From the NCBI GenBank assembly GCA_020829485.1, contig JAIVFU010000004.1:1-64000 (forward strand): a stretch of DNA of 64,000 nt, in the 5' to 3' direction. Position numbers and translations under genes: made by a program. Each line of letters opens with the position of its first letter. The first letter of the stretch is position 1. Under the pieces are notes generated by a model. It was not told the DNA's origin. It saw only the letters and a list, made by a program, of their open reading frames with translations, and made no database searches. Positions 36,375 through 45,983 of this stretch are shown here, in pieces. Source of the DNA: Nostoc sp. CHAB 5834 (GTDB lineage Bacteria; Cyanobacteriota; Cyanobacteriia; Cyanobacteriales; Nostocaceae).

Positions 36375-38045
36375 ATGCCTGAAAGTAAATCCAAGTTTCT
36401 CATTCCTGCTGTTGGTGCTGTTGTAGTTGTAGCAGGAAGTATAGCGGCTTATACGTATTTTAAAGCCCCATCAGGAGGTAGCTCAGACGCTCTAGGCAGC
36501 GCTAAACTAGTACCTTCAACAGCATTGATGGCGACTTATATTACTACTGACTCTCAAGCCTGGGCAAAGCTACAGCAGTTTGGCACTCCAGAAGCACAAA
36601 AAATAGTGGCAAAAGGTCTAGAAAATTTCAATAAGCAAATGTTCAGTGACAGTAACGTTTCTTATGAAAAAGACATAAAGCCTTGGGCTGGTGGTGTAAT
36701 GATTGCTGTATTACCACCTAATCCTGTTAAACCGGCACAGTTGAAAGCACCTAATTCGCCAATCAATATACAGCAGGAATCAAATATCTTGATGATAGTG
36801 GGAATCAAGGACAAACTCAGCGCCTTGAATTTTGCTAACAAATTAAAGTCACAAAAAGGAGTAAAATTTCAGGAATCTGACTATAAAGGTCAAAAAATTA
36901 TAGAAAGTACAGAAAATGGCAAGCCGACATATAGCGTAGTTTTAAATAATAGTCACTTAGTATTAGCACCCGAAAAGCAAGCTGTAGAAAAAGCAATTGA
37001 CACCTTTAAAGGTGAGTCTTCTTTTGCCAATAAAGAAGGTGCAAGCAGTATTCTCAACAAAGGAGTGGATGTCAAAAACAGCCTCGCCCAGATTTATGTA
37101 CCAGACTATGCAGGCATGGTACAGCAATTAGCAGATGGAAGCCCGCAGGCAAAGCAGTTACCTCCACAAGCGCTGGCGCAACTCAAGCAGATAAAATCTG
37201 TGGTAGCGGGTGTTGGCGTTGATGATGCGGGAGTGCGGGTAAAAGCGATCGCCAATTTAGATCCGCAACTAAATAAATTTCAGTATCAATCAACTTCTGG
37301 AAATATAGTCGGGCAATTTCCTACTGGTACTTTTGCTCTGATTAGCGGAAATGGTATTAGCCGTGGCTGGGAAACGCTAGTAGAAGAGTCAAAAAATTAT
37401 CCAGAAATCAAGCAAGGGCTTGAACAGGTGCGAGGACAACTGAAATTTGTCAATATTGACCTGGATAAAGATATTTTTGGCTGGATGAATGGAGAATTTG
37501 CCTTTGGTGCGATTCCATCTAATCAAGGGGTGCTAGCAAGTGTTGGTTTTGGAGGTGCTTTAGTATTTGATACTAGCGATCGCAAAACTGCTGAAGCCAC
37601 CTTAACGAAATTGGATACCCTTGCCAAAACCCAACAAATCGAAATTGCCAACAGAAATATCGGTGGGAAAGACGTAACGGAATGGCAAATCCCCAGACAG
37701 GGAGCTTTATTGTCACATGGTTGGCTAGATCAAGATACTGTATTTGTAGCTCTTGGTGGCCCAGTTGCTGAAGCGATTAGCGATCGCAAAAATCCATCTC
37801 TCGACAATAGCGATACCTTCAAAGCCGTTACGGGTTCTTTGCAAAAGCCCAACGGCGGCTATTTTTACATGGATATGGACAAAACTCAAACTGTGCCCTT
37901 AATCAAGAGTTTAATCTCATCTGATGCCAACGCTATCACCATACTGGGTTCTATTCGTGGTCTTGGTTTTACCGCCACTAGCCCTGATAAATCTACCAGT
38001 CAATTGGAGATGTTGTTAGCTCTCAAGCCAAATACGACAAAATAG
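36375..38045 (+). CDS. DUF3352 domain protein, membrane-anchored
   Basis: 556 residues. A short charged N-terminus precedes a single hydrophobic anchor at about 8-28 (LIPAVGAVVVVAGSIAAYTY), followed by a long soluble domain. PSTALMATYITTDSQAWAKL at the start and repeated beta-alpha segments (INIQQESNILMIVGIKDK) match the cyanobacterial DUF3352 family of unknown function. The bulk is probably periplasmic or lumenal. AGAGGATAACAAA precedes the ATG. Monocistronic. Confidence 0.85.
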   Translation: MPESKSKFLIPAVGAVVVVAGSIAAYTYFKAPSGGSSDALGSAKLVPSTALMATYITTDSQAWAKLQQFGTPEAQKIVAKGLENFNKQMFSDSNVSYEKDIKPWAGGVMIAVLPPNPVKPAQLKAPNSPINIQQESNILMIVGIKDKLSALNFANKLKSQKGVKFQESDYKGQKIIESTENGKPTYSVVLNNSHLVLAPEKQAVEKAIDTFKGESSFANKEGASSILNKGVDVKNSLAQIYVPDYAGMVQQLADGSPQAKQLPPQALAQLKQIKSVVAGVGVDDAGVRVKAIANLDPQLNKFQYQSTSGNIVGQFPTGTFALISGNGISRGWETLVEESKNYPEIKQGLEQVRGQLKFVNIDLDKDIFGWMNGEFAFGAIPSNQGVLASVGFGGALVFDTSDRKTAEATLTKLDTLAKTQQIEIANRNIGGKDVTEWQIPRQGALLSHGWLDQDTVFVALGGPVAEAISDRKNPSLDNSDTFKAVTGSLQKPNGGYFYMDMDKTQTVPLIKSLISSDANAITILGSIRGLGFTATSPDKSTSQLEMLLALKPNTTK

Positions 38046-38195
38046 GGCATTAGAAAGAGGCAGAGGGGCGGGGTGCAGGGGGGAAAACGTTTCTTCCCCA
38101 CTCCCCACTCCCACTTACACAATTCAATTTGCGTCTAGACTGGTGTCCAACAAGTATGTCATAAGTAGAAAAGGCTGTTAAATGCAAACTGATTT

Positions 38196-39119
38196 ATGAC
38201 TGCTACTGTAAATACTACTCCTGGCTTCGCTTCCCGCTTGGTAAATGGCGTACTGGCAATCAAACCTTTAGCTAACCTAGCCAAGCATCAAGCTAGACAA
38301 ATGATGATTAAACGTGCCGAAAGAATTGGCGTGCCTTGGACACAAGAAGTCAAAACTCTACAAGCGCGTGATTGGAAGGCTGATCTAGCTCAAGTAGAAA
38401 ATCCTCAGCTTTCTTACCCAGATTACTACGTCACCTCATTCCATGCTTACGAAACCGGAAATCTGAGTTGGCAAGCTGCTTTTGAGGTAGAACCTGCTGC
38501 TTACGCTGTCCACGCTAAGATTTTGCAGGGCACTGAAGAAGCGCAAGGCGATCCCATGCTGCGCCAAAGTTACCACAATATCCTGAAAAGTCAAATTCCC
38601 AATGAACCGCAAGACATCTTAGATGTAGGCTGTAGTGTTGGCTTGAGTAGTTTTGCCCTACAAGCAGTTTATCCCCATGCCAAAATTACAGGTTTGGACT
38701 TATCTCCCTACTTCTTAGCCGTTGCCAATTACCGCGCTGGGCAACGTCAAGCTAAAATAAACTGGCTTCATGCCCAAGCGGAATCTACCGGGCTACCTGA
38801 TGCCTCGTTTGATTTAGTTTCCATTTTCCTGATGTGCCACGAATTACCCCAATCGCCAACCCGACAGATTTTAGCTGAAATGCGGCGCTTGCTGCGTCCG
38901 GGTGGCTACTTGGCAATCATGGATATGAATCCAAAATCTGAAGTTTACAAAAAAATGCCAGCCTACATTTTGACTTTGCTCAAAAGTACTGAACCGTATT
39001 TAGATGAATATTTCGCTTTGAACATTGAGCAAGCTATTGTTGAGGCGGGATTCCAAACTCCTATTATCACTAACAATACCCACCGTCACCGCACAGCGAT
39101 CGCTCAGGTGAGTGGTTGA
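38196..39119 (+). CDS. Class I SAM-dependent methyltransferase
   Basis: 307 residues. Motif I ILDVGCSVGLSSFAL, an acidic strand (ITGLDLSPYF) and a post-motif LRPGGYLAIMDMNP identify a Rossmann methyltransferase. The first ~130 residues form an extra N-terminal domain. The substrate is unknown. Its last 8 bp overlap the GTG start of the PrsW-like gene, indicating translational coupling. Confidence 0.88.
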   Translation: MTATVNTTPGFASRLVNGVLAIKPLANLAKHQARQMMIKRAERIGVPWTQEVKTLQARDWKADLAQVENPQLSYPDYYVTSFHAYETGNLSWQAAFEVEPAAYAVHAKILQGTEEAQGDPMLRQSYHNILKSQIPNEPQDILDVGCSVGLSSFALQAVYPHAKITGLDLSPYFLAVANYRAGQRQAKINWLHAQAESTGLPDASFDLVSIFLMCHELPQSPTRQILAEMRRLLRPGGYLAIMDMNPKSEVYKKMPAYILTLLKSTEPYLDEYFALNIEQAIVEAGFQTPIITNNTHRHRTAIAQVSG

Positions 39120-40107
39120 TTTTTCTCTACTACTCTGGGCAGCAATACCACCTTTGCTGCTGCTAGGCTATTACTACTGTCGAGTGCCATTTGCCCCACC
39201 TTTGTTAAAGTTGCTGATGTTCTTTATCATCGGCGCAATATCTGGTATCTTAGCCCTTAGCCTCGAATGGATTTTTGAAATTGTAGTCAACAGGGTTGTA
39301 GACTGGCATCAGATCAAGCTATGTCTGCCGACAAGTCGCTGCGCGTCTACGCTTCCTGGAATAGTGTTGCGGCAGCTTGTGGAAGTAGGCCCAATTGAAG
39401 AAGGCTGTAAGTTTGTAGCGGTTGTTGTCCCAACCTACTATTTGCAACGCAAGTATCGATTATTTGCATCTACCGTTTTCCTCTTCACCATAGCCGTTGC
39501 CCTTGGATTCACTGCCGAAGAGAATTGGATTTACCTTTTCCACAATACAGCATCAATTCTAGACCGTATAATCGGTATGCCAGTCCACGCCATGTTCTCT
39601 GCACCTTGGGGATATGCTTTAGGAATTTATATTTCCTCCAACACTCGCTTAAATCGAGACAAAAAGTTCATTTTTAGGGCTTGGCTAAATTCTGTAATTT
39701 GTCATGCCTTAGTTAATGTCTTATCAAGTGCTTGGCGTTACTCACTACCTTTAAGTTTCCTGAGTTATGGTTTATTCCCGTTTCTCTTGTGGATGTTTTG
39801 GCGACTAGAACAATTACTGCGAAAAGTGCAAGGCAAACCCACCATTACCCTGATTTCAGTCCATACACCCCAACACCGTTACTGGCAGAGAAGTTTAGTA
39901 CTGTTTGCCCTCGTGCTGGGTGGAAATGCTATTTTTGGGCTGTTTCTTTTAGCCAGGATTCTTAGTCCCTTGAGTCCGTCGAAGCTTTTTGATGCTGATA
40001 TTTTGTGGTTTATAATTAGTCGCTTTTCACTAAATCTCTTTTTCGGAGTTTTAGCTTGGGGCATTTATCGCTATTTGCGACATTCCGCTCGTCGTCGGTA
40101 TTTTTAA
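39112..40107 (+). CDS. PrsW-family intramembrane metalloprotease
   Basis: 331 residues with about eight hydrophobic segments. Family motifs are IEEGCK (EExxK), LGFTAEENWIY and the histidine motifs MPVHAMFSAPWG and VICHALVN, which form the putative metal site within the membrane. The GTG start overlaps the methyltransferase end. Residues LCLPTSRCASTLPG, just before the EExxK motif, are encoded by an interspersed repeat (39327-39352) and look like an in-frame insertion in a loop. The substrate is unknown. Confidence 0.88.
   Translation: MVDFSLLLWAAIPPLLLLGYYYCRVPFAPPLLKLLMFFIIGAISGILALSLEWIFEIVVNRVVDWHQIKLCLPTSRCASTLPGIVLRQLVEVGPIEEGCKFVAVVVPTYYLQRKYRLFASTVFLFTIAVALGFTAEENWIYLFHNTASILDRIIGMPVHAMFSAPWGYALGIYISSNTRLNRDKKFIFRAWLNSVICHALVNVLSSAWRYSLPLSFLSYGLFPFLLWMFWRLEQLLRKVQGKPTITLISVHTPQHRYWQRSLVLFALVLGGNAIFGLFLLARILSPLSPSKLFDADILWFIISRFSLNLFFGVLAWGIYRYLRHSARRRYF
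39327..39352. repeat. GCGTAGACGCGCAGCGACTTGTC-type repeat inside the prsW-like gene
   Basis: On the minus strand it reads GCGTAGACGCGCAGCGACTT..., closely matching GCGTAGACGCAAAGCGGCTT at 51355-51374, which is inserted in another gene. It is translated in frame here. Confidence 0.7.
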
Positions 40108-40139
40108 AATATGATTTAAGAAAATGCTAGGGGGTTTCT

Positions 40140-40697
40140 ATGCAAACAACTCCAGTGCGTTGGACGACTGCTGATCTAGAACTATTTGCTAGCGATCGCA
40201 AAAATCGCTATGAAATTATTGATGGAGAACTCTTTGTGACCAAAGCACCTAACTGGGATCATCAGACGAGCTGCGTCAATATTGCTACAGTTCTTAAGAT
40301 TTGGTCAGATCAAACTGGTTTAGGTCAGGCTGCGATCGCACCTGGAATTATTTTCTCAGATTCTGACAATGTGATCCCTGATGTGGTATGGGCAAGTCAT
40401 GAACGCTTAAAAAACTTACTAGATGAAGCTGGACATCTCACAGGCGCACCGGAGTTAGTTGTAGAGGTTTTATCTCCCGGTGCAAAAAACGAGAAACGCG
40501 ACAAGGAAACAAAGCTAAAGCTGTACTCGGTGCAAGGGGTTCAAGAATATTGGATTTGCGATTCCATACAGAAGAAAGTTGAGGTTTATCGACGTGAACA
40601 GGCTGCATTAAAGTTAGCAGCTACTTTATTTAGTCAAGATGAGTTAACAAGTCCTTTGCTACCTGGTTTCAACTGCTTAGTTAATAAACTATTCTAG
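40140..40697 (+). CDS. Uma2-family (DUF820) restriction-endonuclease-like protein
   Basis: 185 residues. The core motifs are RYEIIDGELFV, VIPDVVWASHERL, PELVVEVLSPG and KLKLYSVQGVQEYWICD, where D, E and K occupy the PD-(D/E)xK positions. More canonical than the copy at 29089. Biological target unknown. AGGGGG lies shortly before the ATG. It starts 32 bp after the PrsW-like gene and may be read through from it. Confidence 0.9.
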   Translation: MQTTPVRWTTADLELFASDRKNRYEIIDGELFVTKAPNWDHQTSCVNIATVLKIWSDQTGLGQAAIAPGIIFSDSDNVIPDVVWASHERLKNLLDEAGHLTGAPELVVEVLSPGAKNEKRDKETKLKLYSVQGVQEYWICDSIQKKVEVYRREQAALKLAATLFSQDELTSPLLPGFNCLVNKLF

Positions 40698-40765
40698 CTG
40701 GGCATTGGGCATTGGGCATTGGGATGATAAAAATTCCCTATGTCCTATGCCTAGATTTTCAATTC

Positions 40766-41638
40766 CTAAACGCCTGCTAATACTGGATGACTGGCGGTTG
40801 CGCTGACTGAATTTGATTCAGATTCAGTACAGTAGATTTCACAAGAGTTATTAGGACTTTCAATCAGTTTCACTTTGTAAAGTTTAGCTCCCAATTCTTG
40901 AATAGGCGATCGCAGTAAATTACTAATGTAAAGTGCGATATTCTCAGCAGTGGGAACAACTTCAGCAAAGTAAGAAATATCTTTGTTTAAAAAGGTGTGA
41001 TCAAATGGCTCAACCACATAATCTTCTATTACTTGGTTCAAAGCCCCTAAGTCAACAATCATCCCTGTCCGTGGGTCAATTTCCCCTTTCACAGTGACTT
41101 CTAAATGATAATTGTGTCCATGACCGTGGGGACGAGCGCACTTACCATAAACAAGCGTGTTTTCTTCGTTACTTAGGTTAGGATGAGCTAGCCGATGGGC
41201 GGCGCTAAAGTGAGTACTGATGGTGAGGTAGGCTTCCATTGCGTTTCCCATATAATCTGCCCAAAGTTCAGGATGTTCAAATAACTGTACACGGACTAAA
41301 GGCAAGTGTGGTTCTAGTCGCTGCCAAATAATCCGTGCAATATTCTCAGTAGTGGGCAGAGTTTGTTGAAATTCTGCCCACGCATCGTTGAGATAAGAGA
41401 AGTCCAATTGACTGGTAACTTCCCGTTTAATTACGTGTTTCACATCAGACAAGTTCAATACCATGCCATATTCATCCAATTCCCCAGCTAGGGAGATGAA
41501 TAAGACATAATTATGTCCGTGTCCCGGAAATCTAGAGCAAGCACCAAATTTCTCAATATTCTCAGCTTCACTCAGTTCTGCCAGCCAATAACGATGACTT
41601 GCCGAAAACTGGGCGCGGCGGTTAACAATACATTGCAT
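40766..41638 (-). CDS. Tandem-duplicated 6-pyruvoyltetrahydropterin synthase/QueD-family protein
   Basis: 290 residues, twice the usual size. Domain 1 (1-135) has FSASHRY, then CSRFPGHGHNY; domain 2 (136-270) has FSAAHRL, then CARPHGHGHNYHLEV. Each half carries the zinc histidines, the catalytic Cys and a C-terminal PTTENIA or PTAENIA segment with acidic residues. Acts on dihydroneopterin triphosphate, giving either pterins or the queuosine precursor. No other queuosine gene is nearby; a pterin dehydratase gene lies at 46745. Both halves seem active by motif. Confidence 0.9.
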   Translation of the reverse strand: MQCIVNRRAQFSASHRYWLAELSEAENIEKFGACSRFPGHGHNYVLFISLAGELDEYGMVLNLSDVKHVIKREVTSQLDFSYLNDAWAEFQQTLPTTENIARIIWQRLEPHLPLVRVQLFEHPELWADYMGNAMEAYLTISTHFSAAHRLAHPNLSNEENTLVYGKCARPHGHGHNYHLEVTVKGEIDPRTGMIVDLGALNQVIEDYVVEPFDHTFLNKDISYFAEVVPTAENIALYISNLLRSPIQELGAKLYKVKLIESPNNSCEIYCTESESNSVSATASHPVLAGV

Positions 41639-41773
41639 GAGTACACTATGAGCAGAATTTAAAATTTCTTAATCTTTCTCTGTTTCCAGCATAAACTAAT
41701 TTCTTAGTCATTAGCCCTTTGACATCCAGCGAAATTGAACCATGCCCAATGCCCCATCCCCAATTCCCAATGA

Positions 41774-42475
41774 CTATGTAACAGATGCTTGTGCCTCACA
41801 GTGCAATCTCGTAGCTATGCGGAATAGTTCGTGACCTGTGTGTAAATAACGCTCATCGTAGTTCAAAGGAAAATAACCTAATTCATCAAGTCCATCTCCT
41901 ACTTGATCGAGGCTGTAGTAAAGGTGAGCGGCTGTTCTTGCTAAACTAGGCGGATTCGGTAGAGAACGAAAAGTAATTTGTGCCTGCTTGAGGTCATCTC
42001 GACAGGCTTTTAAATATTCTTGAAATTCATCTAATAACTCATCATCAAAAGGATCAGCAGCTAATTGCTCCATTTGTTCTTCTAAGGAATAAAGAATGGT
42101 ACAAAGCAAGCGATTTACTGGTTGGTAAACTTGGCGTAGCCATTCCTCAACTTGCTCGTCAACATCGCGTCCAGTTTTTCGTGTGGTCTGGTAATGCTTT
42201 TGTGCTGATGCTGTACGCTGTTGGCGATCGCTATTTAATTTTTGAGAGTCATCTTGCAGTTGTTGGTCATAATTACGGCGATTTTGGTTGTCGCCTAAGA
42301 CTTCATAAGCTGCATTGATGCGGATTATCTGCTCTTGATCGGCACTTTCCTGATTGCTGTCAGGATGAAATAACTTAACCAAGCGGCGATAGGCTTGCTT
42401 AATCTCCGCAAGGCTTGCACTTGGACTAACTTTGAGAGTTTCGTAATGGTTAGAAACGTGCTTAGAATTGACCAT
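41774..42475 (-). CDS. J-domain (DnaJ-like) protein
   Basis: 233 residues. An N-terminal J domain at about 10-70 (YETLKVSPSASLAEIKQAYR, HPD in KLFHPDSN) stimulates DnaK ATPase. The rest is a helical domain (EEWLRQVYQPVNRLLCTILY) without Gly/Phe or zinc-finger regions, so it is a type III J protein. It starts 15 bp after cysK on the same strand, so they probably form an operon. Confidence 0.9.
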   Translation of the reverse strand: MVNSKHVSNHYETLKVSPSASLAEIKQAYRRLVKLFHPDSNQESADQEQIIRINAAYEVLGDNQNRRNYDQQLQDDSQKLNSDRQQRTASAQKHYQTTRKTGRDVDEQVEEWLRQVYQPVNRLLCTILYSLEEQMEQLAADPFDDELLDEFQEYLKACRDDLKQAQITFRSLPNPPSLARTAAHLYYSLDQVGDGLDELGYFPLNYDERYLHTGHELFRIATRLHCEAQASVT

Positions 42476-42490
42476 TAATTCAATTTATCG

Positions 42491-43453
42491 TTAGCTGATG
42501 CTAGCGGCTAACCTTGTTTCCAGGTCTTGGAACAACGGTGTACTCAAATACCTCTCACCAAAACTAGGCTGAATCATCACAATTAAACGTCCCTTATTTT
42601 CTTGACGTTGGGCGACGCGAATTGCTGCACATAAAGCTGCTCCACTGGAAATACCAGATAGTAGCCCTTCTTCTTTTGCCAAACGCCGACTATAAGCGAT
42701 CGCTTCTTCATCGGTGACGGTAATCACTTCATCTATCAATTTTATCTTGAGAACTTGGGGAATAAACCCAGCCCCAATTCCTTGGATTTTGTGTGGACCT
42801 GGTCGTCCCCCAGATAAAATTGGGCTATTGGCTGGTTCAACTGCGATCGCCTTAAAACTAGGCTTGCGTGCTTTAATCACTTCTGCTACACCAGCGATCG
42901 TACCACCTGTACCCACCCCTGCCACGATCATATCTACTTGTCCATCGGTATCTTCCCAAATTTCAATAGCTGTAGTTTCCTGATGCACTTTTGCATTAGC
43001 TGGATTGCGGAACTGCTGCAACATATAAGTATTTGGCGTAGTATTAACCATTTGTTGCGCCCGCCCAATTGCCCCACTCATGCCTTCCATCCCTGGCGTT
43101 AGTTCCAGTTCTGCTCCATAAGCGCACAACATTGCCCGTCGCTCCGCACTCATTGTCTCTGGCATTGTCAAAATTAACCGATAACCTTTAGCTGCTGCTA
43201 CCATTGCCAAGGCAATCCCTGTGTTTCCAGAAGTAGGTTCTACCAATATTGTCTTCCCAGGAGTAATCAGTCCCTCTGCTTCGGCAGCGTTAATCATGCT
43301 TACCCCAATCCGATCTTTGACTGATGCCGATGGGTTCATACTTTCCAGTTTCACCACAATTTTTGCAACACATCCTTCTGTTTGGGGAATGCGGTTCAAC
43401 TGCACCAGGGGTGTACGACCAACCAGTTCTGTAATATTATGAGCAATTCGCAT
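42491..43453 (-). CDS. cysK: Cysteine synthase A (O-acetylserine sulfhydrylase)
   Basis: 320 residues. PLP enzyme making cysteine from O-acetylserine and sulfide. The PLP lysine is in [10 protein letters not shown]; the substrate loop is [10 protein letters not shown]; the phosphate-binding loop is [18 protein letters not shown] is near the C-terminus. Complete. Co-oriented and close to the J-domain gene. Confidence 0.96.
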   Translation of the reverse strand: MRIAHNITELVGRTPLVQLNRIPQTEGCVAKIVVKLESMNPSASVKDRIGVSMINAAEAEGLITPGKTILVEPTSGNTGIALAMVAAAKGYRLILTMPETMSAERRAMLCAYGAELELTPGMEGMSGAIGRAQQMVNTTPNTYMLQQFRNPANAKVHQETTAIEIWEDTDGQVDMIVAGVGTGGTIAGVAEVIKARKPSFKAIAVEPANSPILSGGRPGPHKIQGIGAGFIPQVLKIKLIDEVITVTDEEAIAYSRRLAKEEGLLSGISSGAALCAAIRVAQRQENKGRLIVMIQPSFGERYLSTPLFQDLETRLAASIS

Positions 43454-43521
43454 AATTTAGCCCTTAGTTATTAGTCAAAAGTCATTTGTCATTAGTCAAT
43501 AGTCATTGTTAAGTCCAGTCC

Positions 43522-43610
43522 CAATACGGTTCGGTTAGGGTTTTTTGATGAAAATTCTAAATCACAAAGACGCGATTTATCGCGTCTTTTGGCTTAACCG
43601 AACCGTATTG
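43522..43610. mobile_element. 89-bp MITE with CAATACGGTTCGGTTA inverted ends and 10-bp target duplication
   Basis: Ends CAATACGGTTCGGTTAGG and CTTAACCGAACCGTATTG are inverted repeats. An AGACGCGATTTATCGCGTCTT hairpin sits inside. The flanks 43512-43521 and 43611-43620 are identical (AGTCCAGTCC), which is a clean target-site duplication. Confidence 0.88.
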
Positions 43611-43925
43611 AGTCCAGTCCTGTTCGGCTTTGTTGTTCCCGTTAGATTTTTTATACAATCCAAAATCCAAAATTCCTCTTGAAAAGTTCTGTTCGCCAGA
43701 AAGCGACGCTTAGATTTTCCCCAAAATCTAAAACTGCCAGAGTTAGAAGTTTTTAATTCTTATACCAATTCACGAAAATCCTGATACATATAGATTTCTT
43801 GTAGGGGCATTGCCATGCCCATACGTGTTAACTTAACGTAAAAGTTATGTCCCGCAAAAAACTTCAGTTCCTTGCTAATAGCAAAAGTCTTCTGTTGATA
43901 ACTAAATATATACCAAAAAATCTTT

Positions 43926-43975
43926 AGTCTACTTAAGTAGACTTTAGCTATTAGCCTTGAACTTTAGTTCCAGGC
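43926..43975. repeat. Two-hairpin interspersed repeat
   Basis: An 18-bp perfect palindrome AGTCTACTTAAGTAGACT, then TTAGCTATTA, then the hairpin GCCTTGAACTTTAGTTCCAGGC. The same layout recurs at 53443-53492 with compensatory changes in both stems. Confidence 0.8.
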
Positions 43976-44177
43976 GGATGAGTCAGGCAACAGTTAAGCT
44001 GTTTCTAGATTTTTGTTGACATCAATGGGCAATGCCATTGTCCCTACCAGAGTATTTGTATCATTATTAAAGTAAAATGGTATTGATTCAGAACTTTTAA
44101 CTCACCACTCCTAACTTTTATAGTATACTCCGGTTAACTACTGGTGTATATTTATTATTGCTACCGAAAACAAAAAG

Positions 44178-44195
44178 CCCCGCCTGATGGCGGGG
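44178..44195 (-). terminator. Rho-independent terminator of the porin gene
   Basis: CCCCGCC TGAT GGCGGGG is a perfect 7-bp GC stem, followed on the minus strand by GCTTTTTGTTTT. It lies 40 bp after the porin stop. Confidence 0.9.
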
Positions 44196-44234
44196 AGCAA
44201 TAAAGTTCAAAATTGTCGGTGGATAGTCAACACT

Positions 44235-45983
44235 CTAGAAGCTGAAAGTTGTTCTGAGCGTACCGATAATTGCATCGTCGTTAGCGCTATTTTGACCAGG
44301 AGAGGTCAACCAAATTACACCAGGGGTAACAGAGATGTTATCCGACACGCGATACTTGTAGAAGCCTTCAAATTGATAAGGTATATCATTACCAGCAGTA
44401 ACACCTGTCCGGTTAAAGGAATAGGGCTGTGCACCAGCAAAGAAACCTAGAACGTTACCCTGTTTACCAAAATCAGCTAAAGCAACCCCAGCGCCGTATG
44501 ACCAAGCTTCATAATCATCACCAATACCACCGCCTGTGACATCGTGGTAAGAGACGAAGCCACTAACTGACAGCTTGTTGCTGGGTCTAAAGGCAGCCGA
44601 CACACCGTAGGAGTTGCTGGAACCTGCATTTATTAAAGTATTAGATTGTTCAGTACCTACTGCAAAAGATCTTGCTCCCAAAGTAGTATTTACGTTTGAT
44701 GCAGTACCTGAGTTGAATAAATTGCCAGCTGTGCCATTATATGCGTGGACATAGGTAGCAGCTAAAGCCAAGCGATCGCCAACACTAAAGTTCAACTGTC
44801 CAAGAGCTGCATAGTCGCCGTTGGTAAGACCTTGACTAAGACCAGGATTATTAGCATCCGATGCTAAGTAACCCGCAGTTATTGAACTATTTCCCAGAAT
44901 GCCGCCACCTTGACCAAGAGGTAGATTCAGCGCTATACCTGCACCGCCACCAATCCGATAGATGGGACTTTCAGAAGCAAAGGCAGACAAAGCACCATTC
45001 CCACCGTCAGTTTGGTCGAAAAAGTAAGGGTTGTTAACAGCAGCATAATGGCTGTGTCGTCCACCACTTGCCGCAAGATAAACTTGGGCTGGGCCTATGG
45101 GAGCTTCATAGGTCAAACGGTCTATGCTGACACTGTTGTTACCAGTACCAGCACCAACTTGAAATGTTTGTGTGCCTTCAGCACTATTACCAACACCACC
45201 GTTGATACCAACATCACCGTTACCTACTAGTGAAAAGGCTTGTGCATTACCGGCTGCGAGACGGGTGTGCAAAATGTCTCTACCAGTGAAGCTGGTTTGT
45301 AAGTCTAAACGGACTCTGTTTTGGAAGACAGTATTATTAGCATCGCCAGTGTTACCGCCAAAGGCATCACTAACAGCAAAAATAGCTTCACCGACTAGTT
45401 TGGTAGTAGTGGAAAACTGATTAGCTTCCAATTCCGCAGTCCGCGCTTCTAAGGAATCAACGCGGCCGCGTAGGGTTGCTAATTCTGCCGAAAATTCTTC
45501 TTGTAACCGTTGTAAGGTAGCTAAATCTTGTTTAGTAACTAAGTCAGCTGTTGCTGTGGCAATCAATTCGTTAACCCGATCCAAACAGGCGTTCAAACCA
45601 GCAGCAAATTCATAACGGGTTAAAGCACGATTACCGCGATAAGTAGCATTCGGATAACCTGCAATACAACCATAGCGCTCAACCAAAGACTGCAATGCTT
45701 GGAATGCCCAGTCGGTGGGTTGTACGTCGGAAAATTGAGAAACCGATGTTACTTGAGACTGAGAACTATTTTGGTTGCCTTCGTTGCTGTAGCGATTAAC
45801 TTGATCAATGGTTGTTTGAGCCAATATTTCTGGCTGTTGGGTAACTTCAGTTACACCTGCTTGTGCGGCTGGTGATACAACAGTTGTTTTGTTTGGGGCC
45901 GCAATTGCTGTTGCGGAAACTAACAATGTTGCTCCCAAAACTGCTGGGCTAACCACTAAGGATTTCCACAATATATTAGACAT
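44235..45983 (-). CDS. SLH-domain iron-uptake/OprB-type porin
   Basis: 582 residues, outer membrane. Signal peptide with core VSPAVLGATLLVSATAIAA, cleavage likely after AIA-A. An SLH domain (about 85-145: FSDVQPTDWAFQALQSLVER, NRALTRYEFAAGLNACLDR) tethers it to peptidoglycan-linked polymer. A coiled coil (LQEEFSAELATLRGRVDSLE) follows, then a ~390-residue beta-barrel ending in Phe (LRTTFSF), the usual outer-membrane C-terminal signature. The family passes small solutes, reportedly including iron. Strong terminator downstream. Confidence 0.92.
   Translation of the reverse strand: MSNILWKSLVVSPAVLGATLLVSATAIAAPNKTTVVSPAAQAGVTEVTQQPEILAQTTIDQVNRYSNEGNQNSSQSQVTSVSQFSDVQPTDWAFQALQSLVERYGCIAGYPNATYRGNRALTRYEFAAGLNACLDRVNELIATATADLVTKQDLATLQRLQEEFSAELATLRGRVDSLEARTAELEANQFSTTTKLVGEAIFAVSDAFGGNTGDANNTVFQNRVRLDLQTSFTGRDILHTRLAAGNAQAFSLVGNGDVGINGGVGNSAEGTQTFQVGAGTGNNSVSIDRLTYEAPIGPAQVYLAASGGRHSHYAAVNNPYFFDQTDGGNGALSAFASESPIYRIGGGAGIALNLPLGQGGGILGNSSITAGYLASDANNPGLSQGLTNGDYAALGQLNFSVGDRLALAATYVHAYNGTAGNLFNSGTASNVNTTLGARSFAVGTEQSNTLINAGSSNSYGVSAAFRPSNKLSVSGFVSYHDVTGGGIGDDYEAWSYGAGVALADFGKQGNVLGFFAGAQPYSFNRTGVTAGNDIPYQFEGFYKYRVSDNISVTPGVIWLTSPGQNSANDDAIIGTLRTTFSF

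Larger units (their letters stand above)
43454..44234. other. Intergenic region full of mobile repeats
   Basis: Contains degenerate AGTCAATAGTCATTG-type heptamers, the 89-bp MITE (43522-43610), the two-hairpin repeat (43926-43975), GGGGCATTGCCATGCCC-type hairpins near 43804 and 44028, and the porin terminator. No gene seen. Confidence 0.7.
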
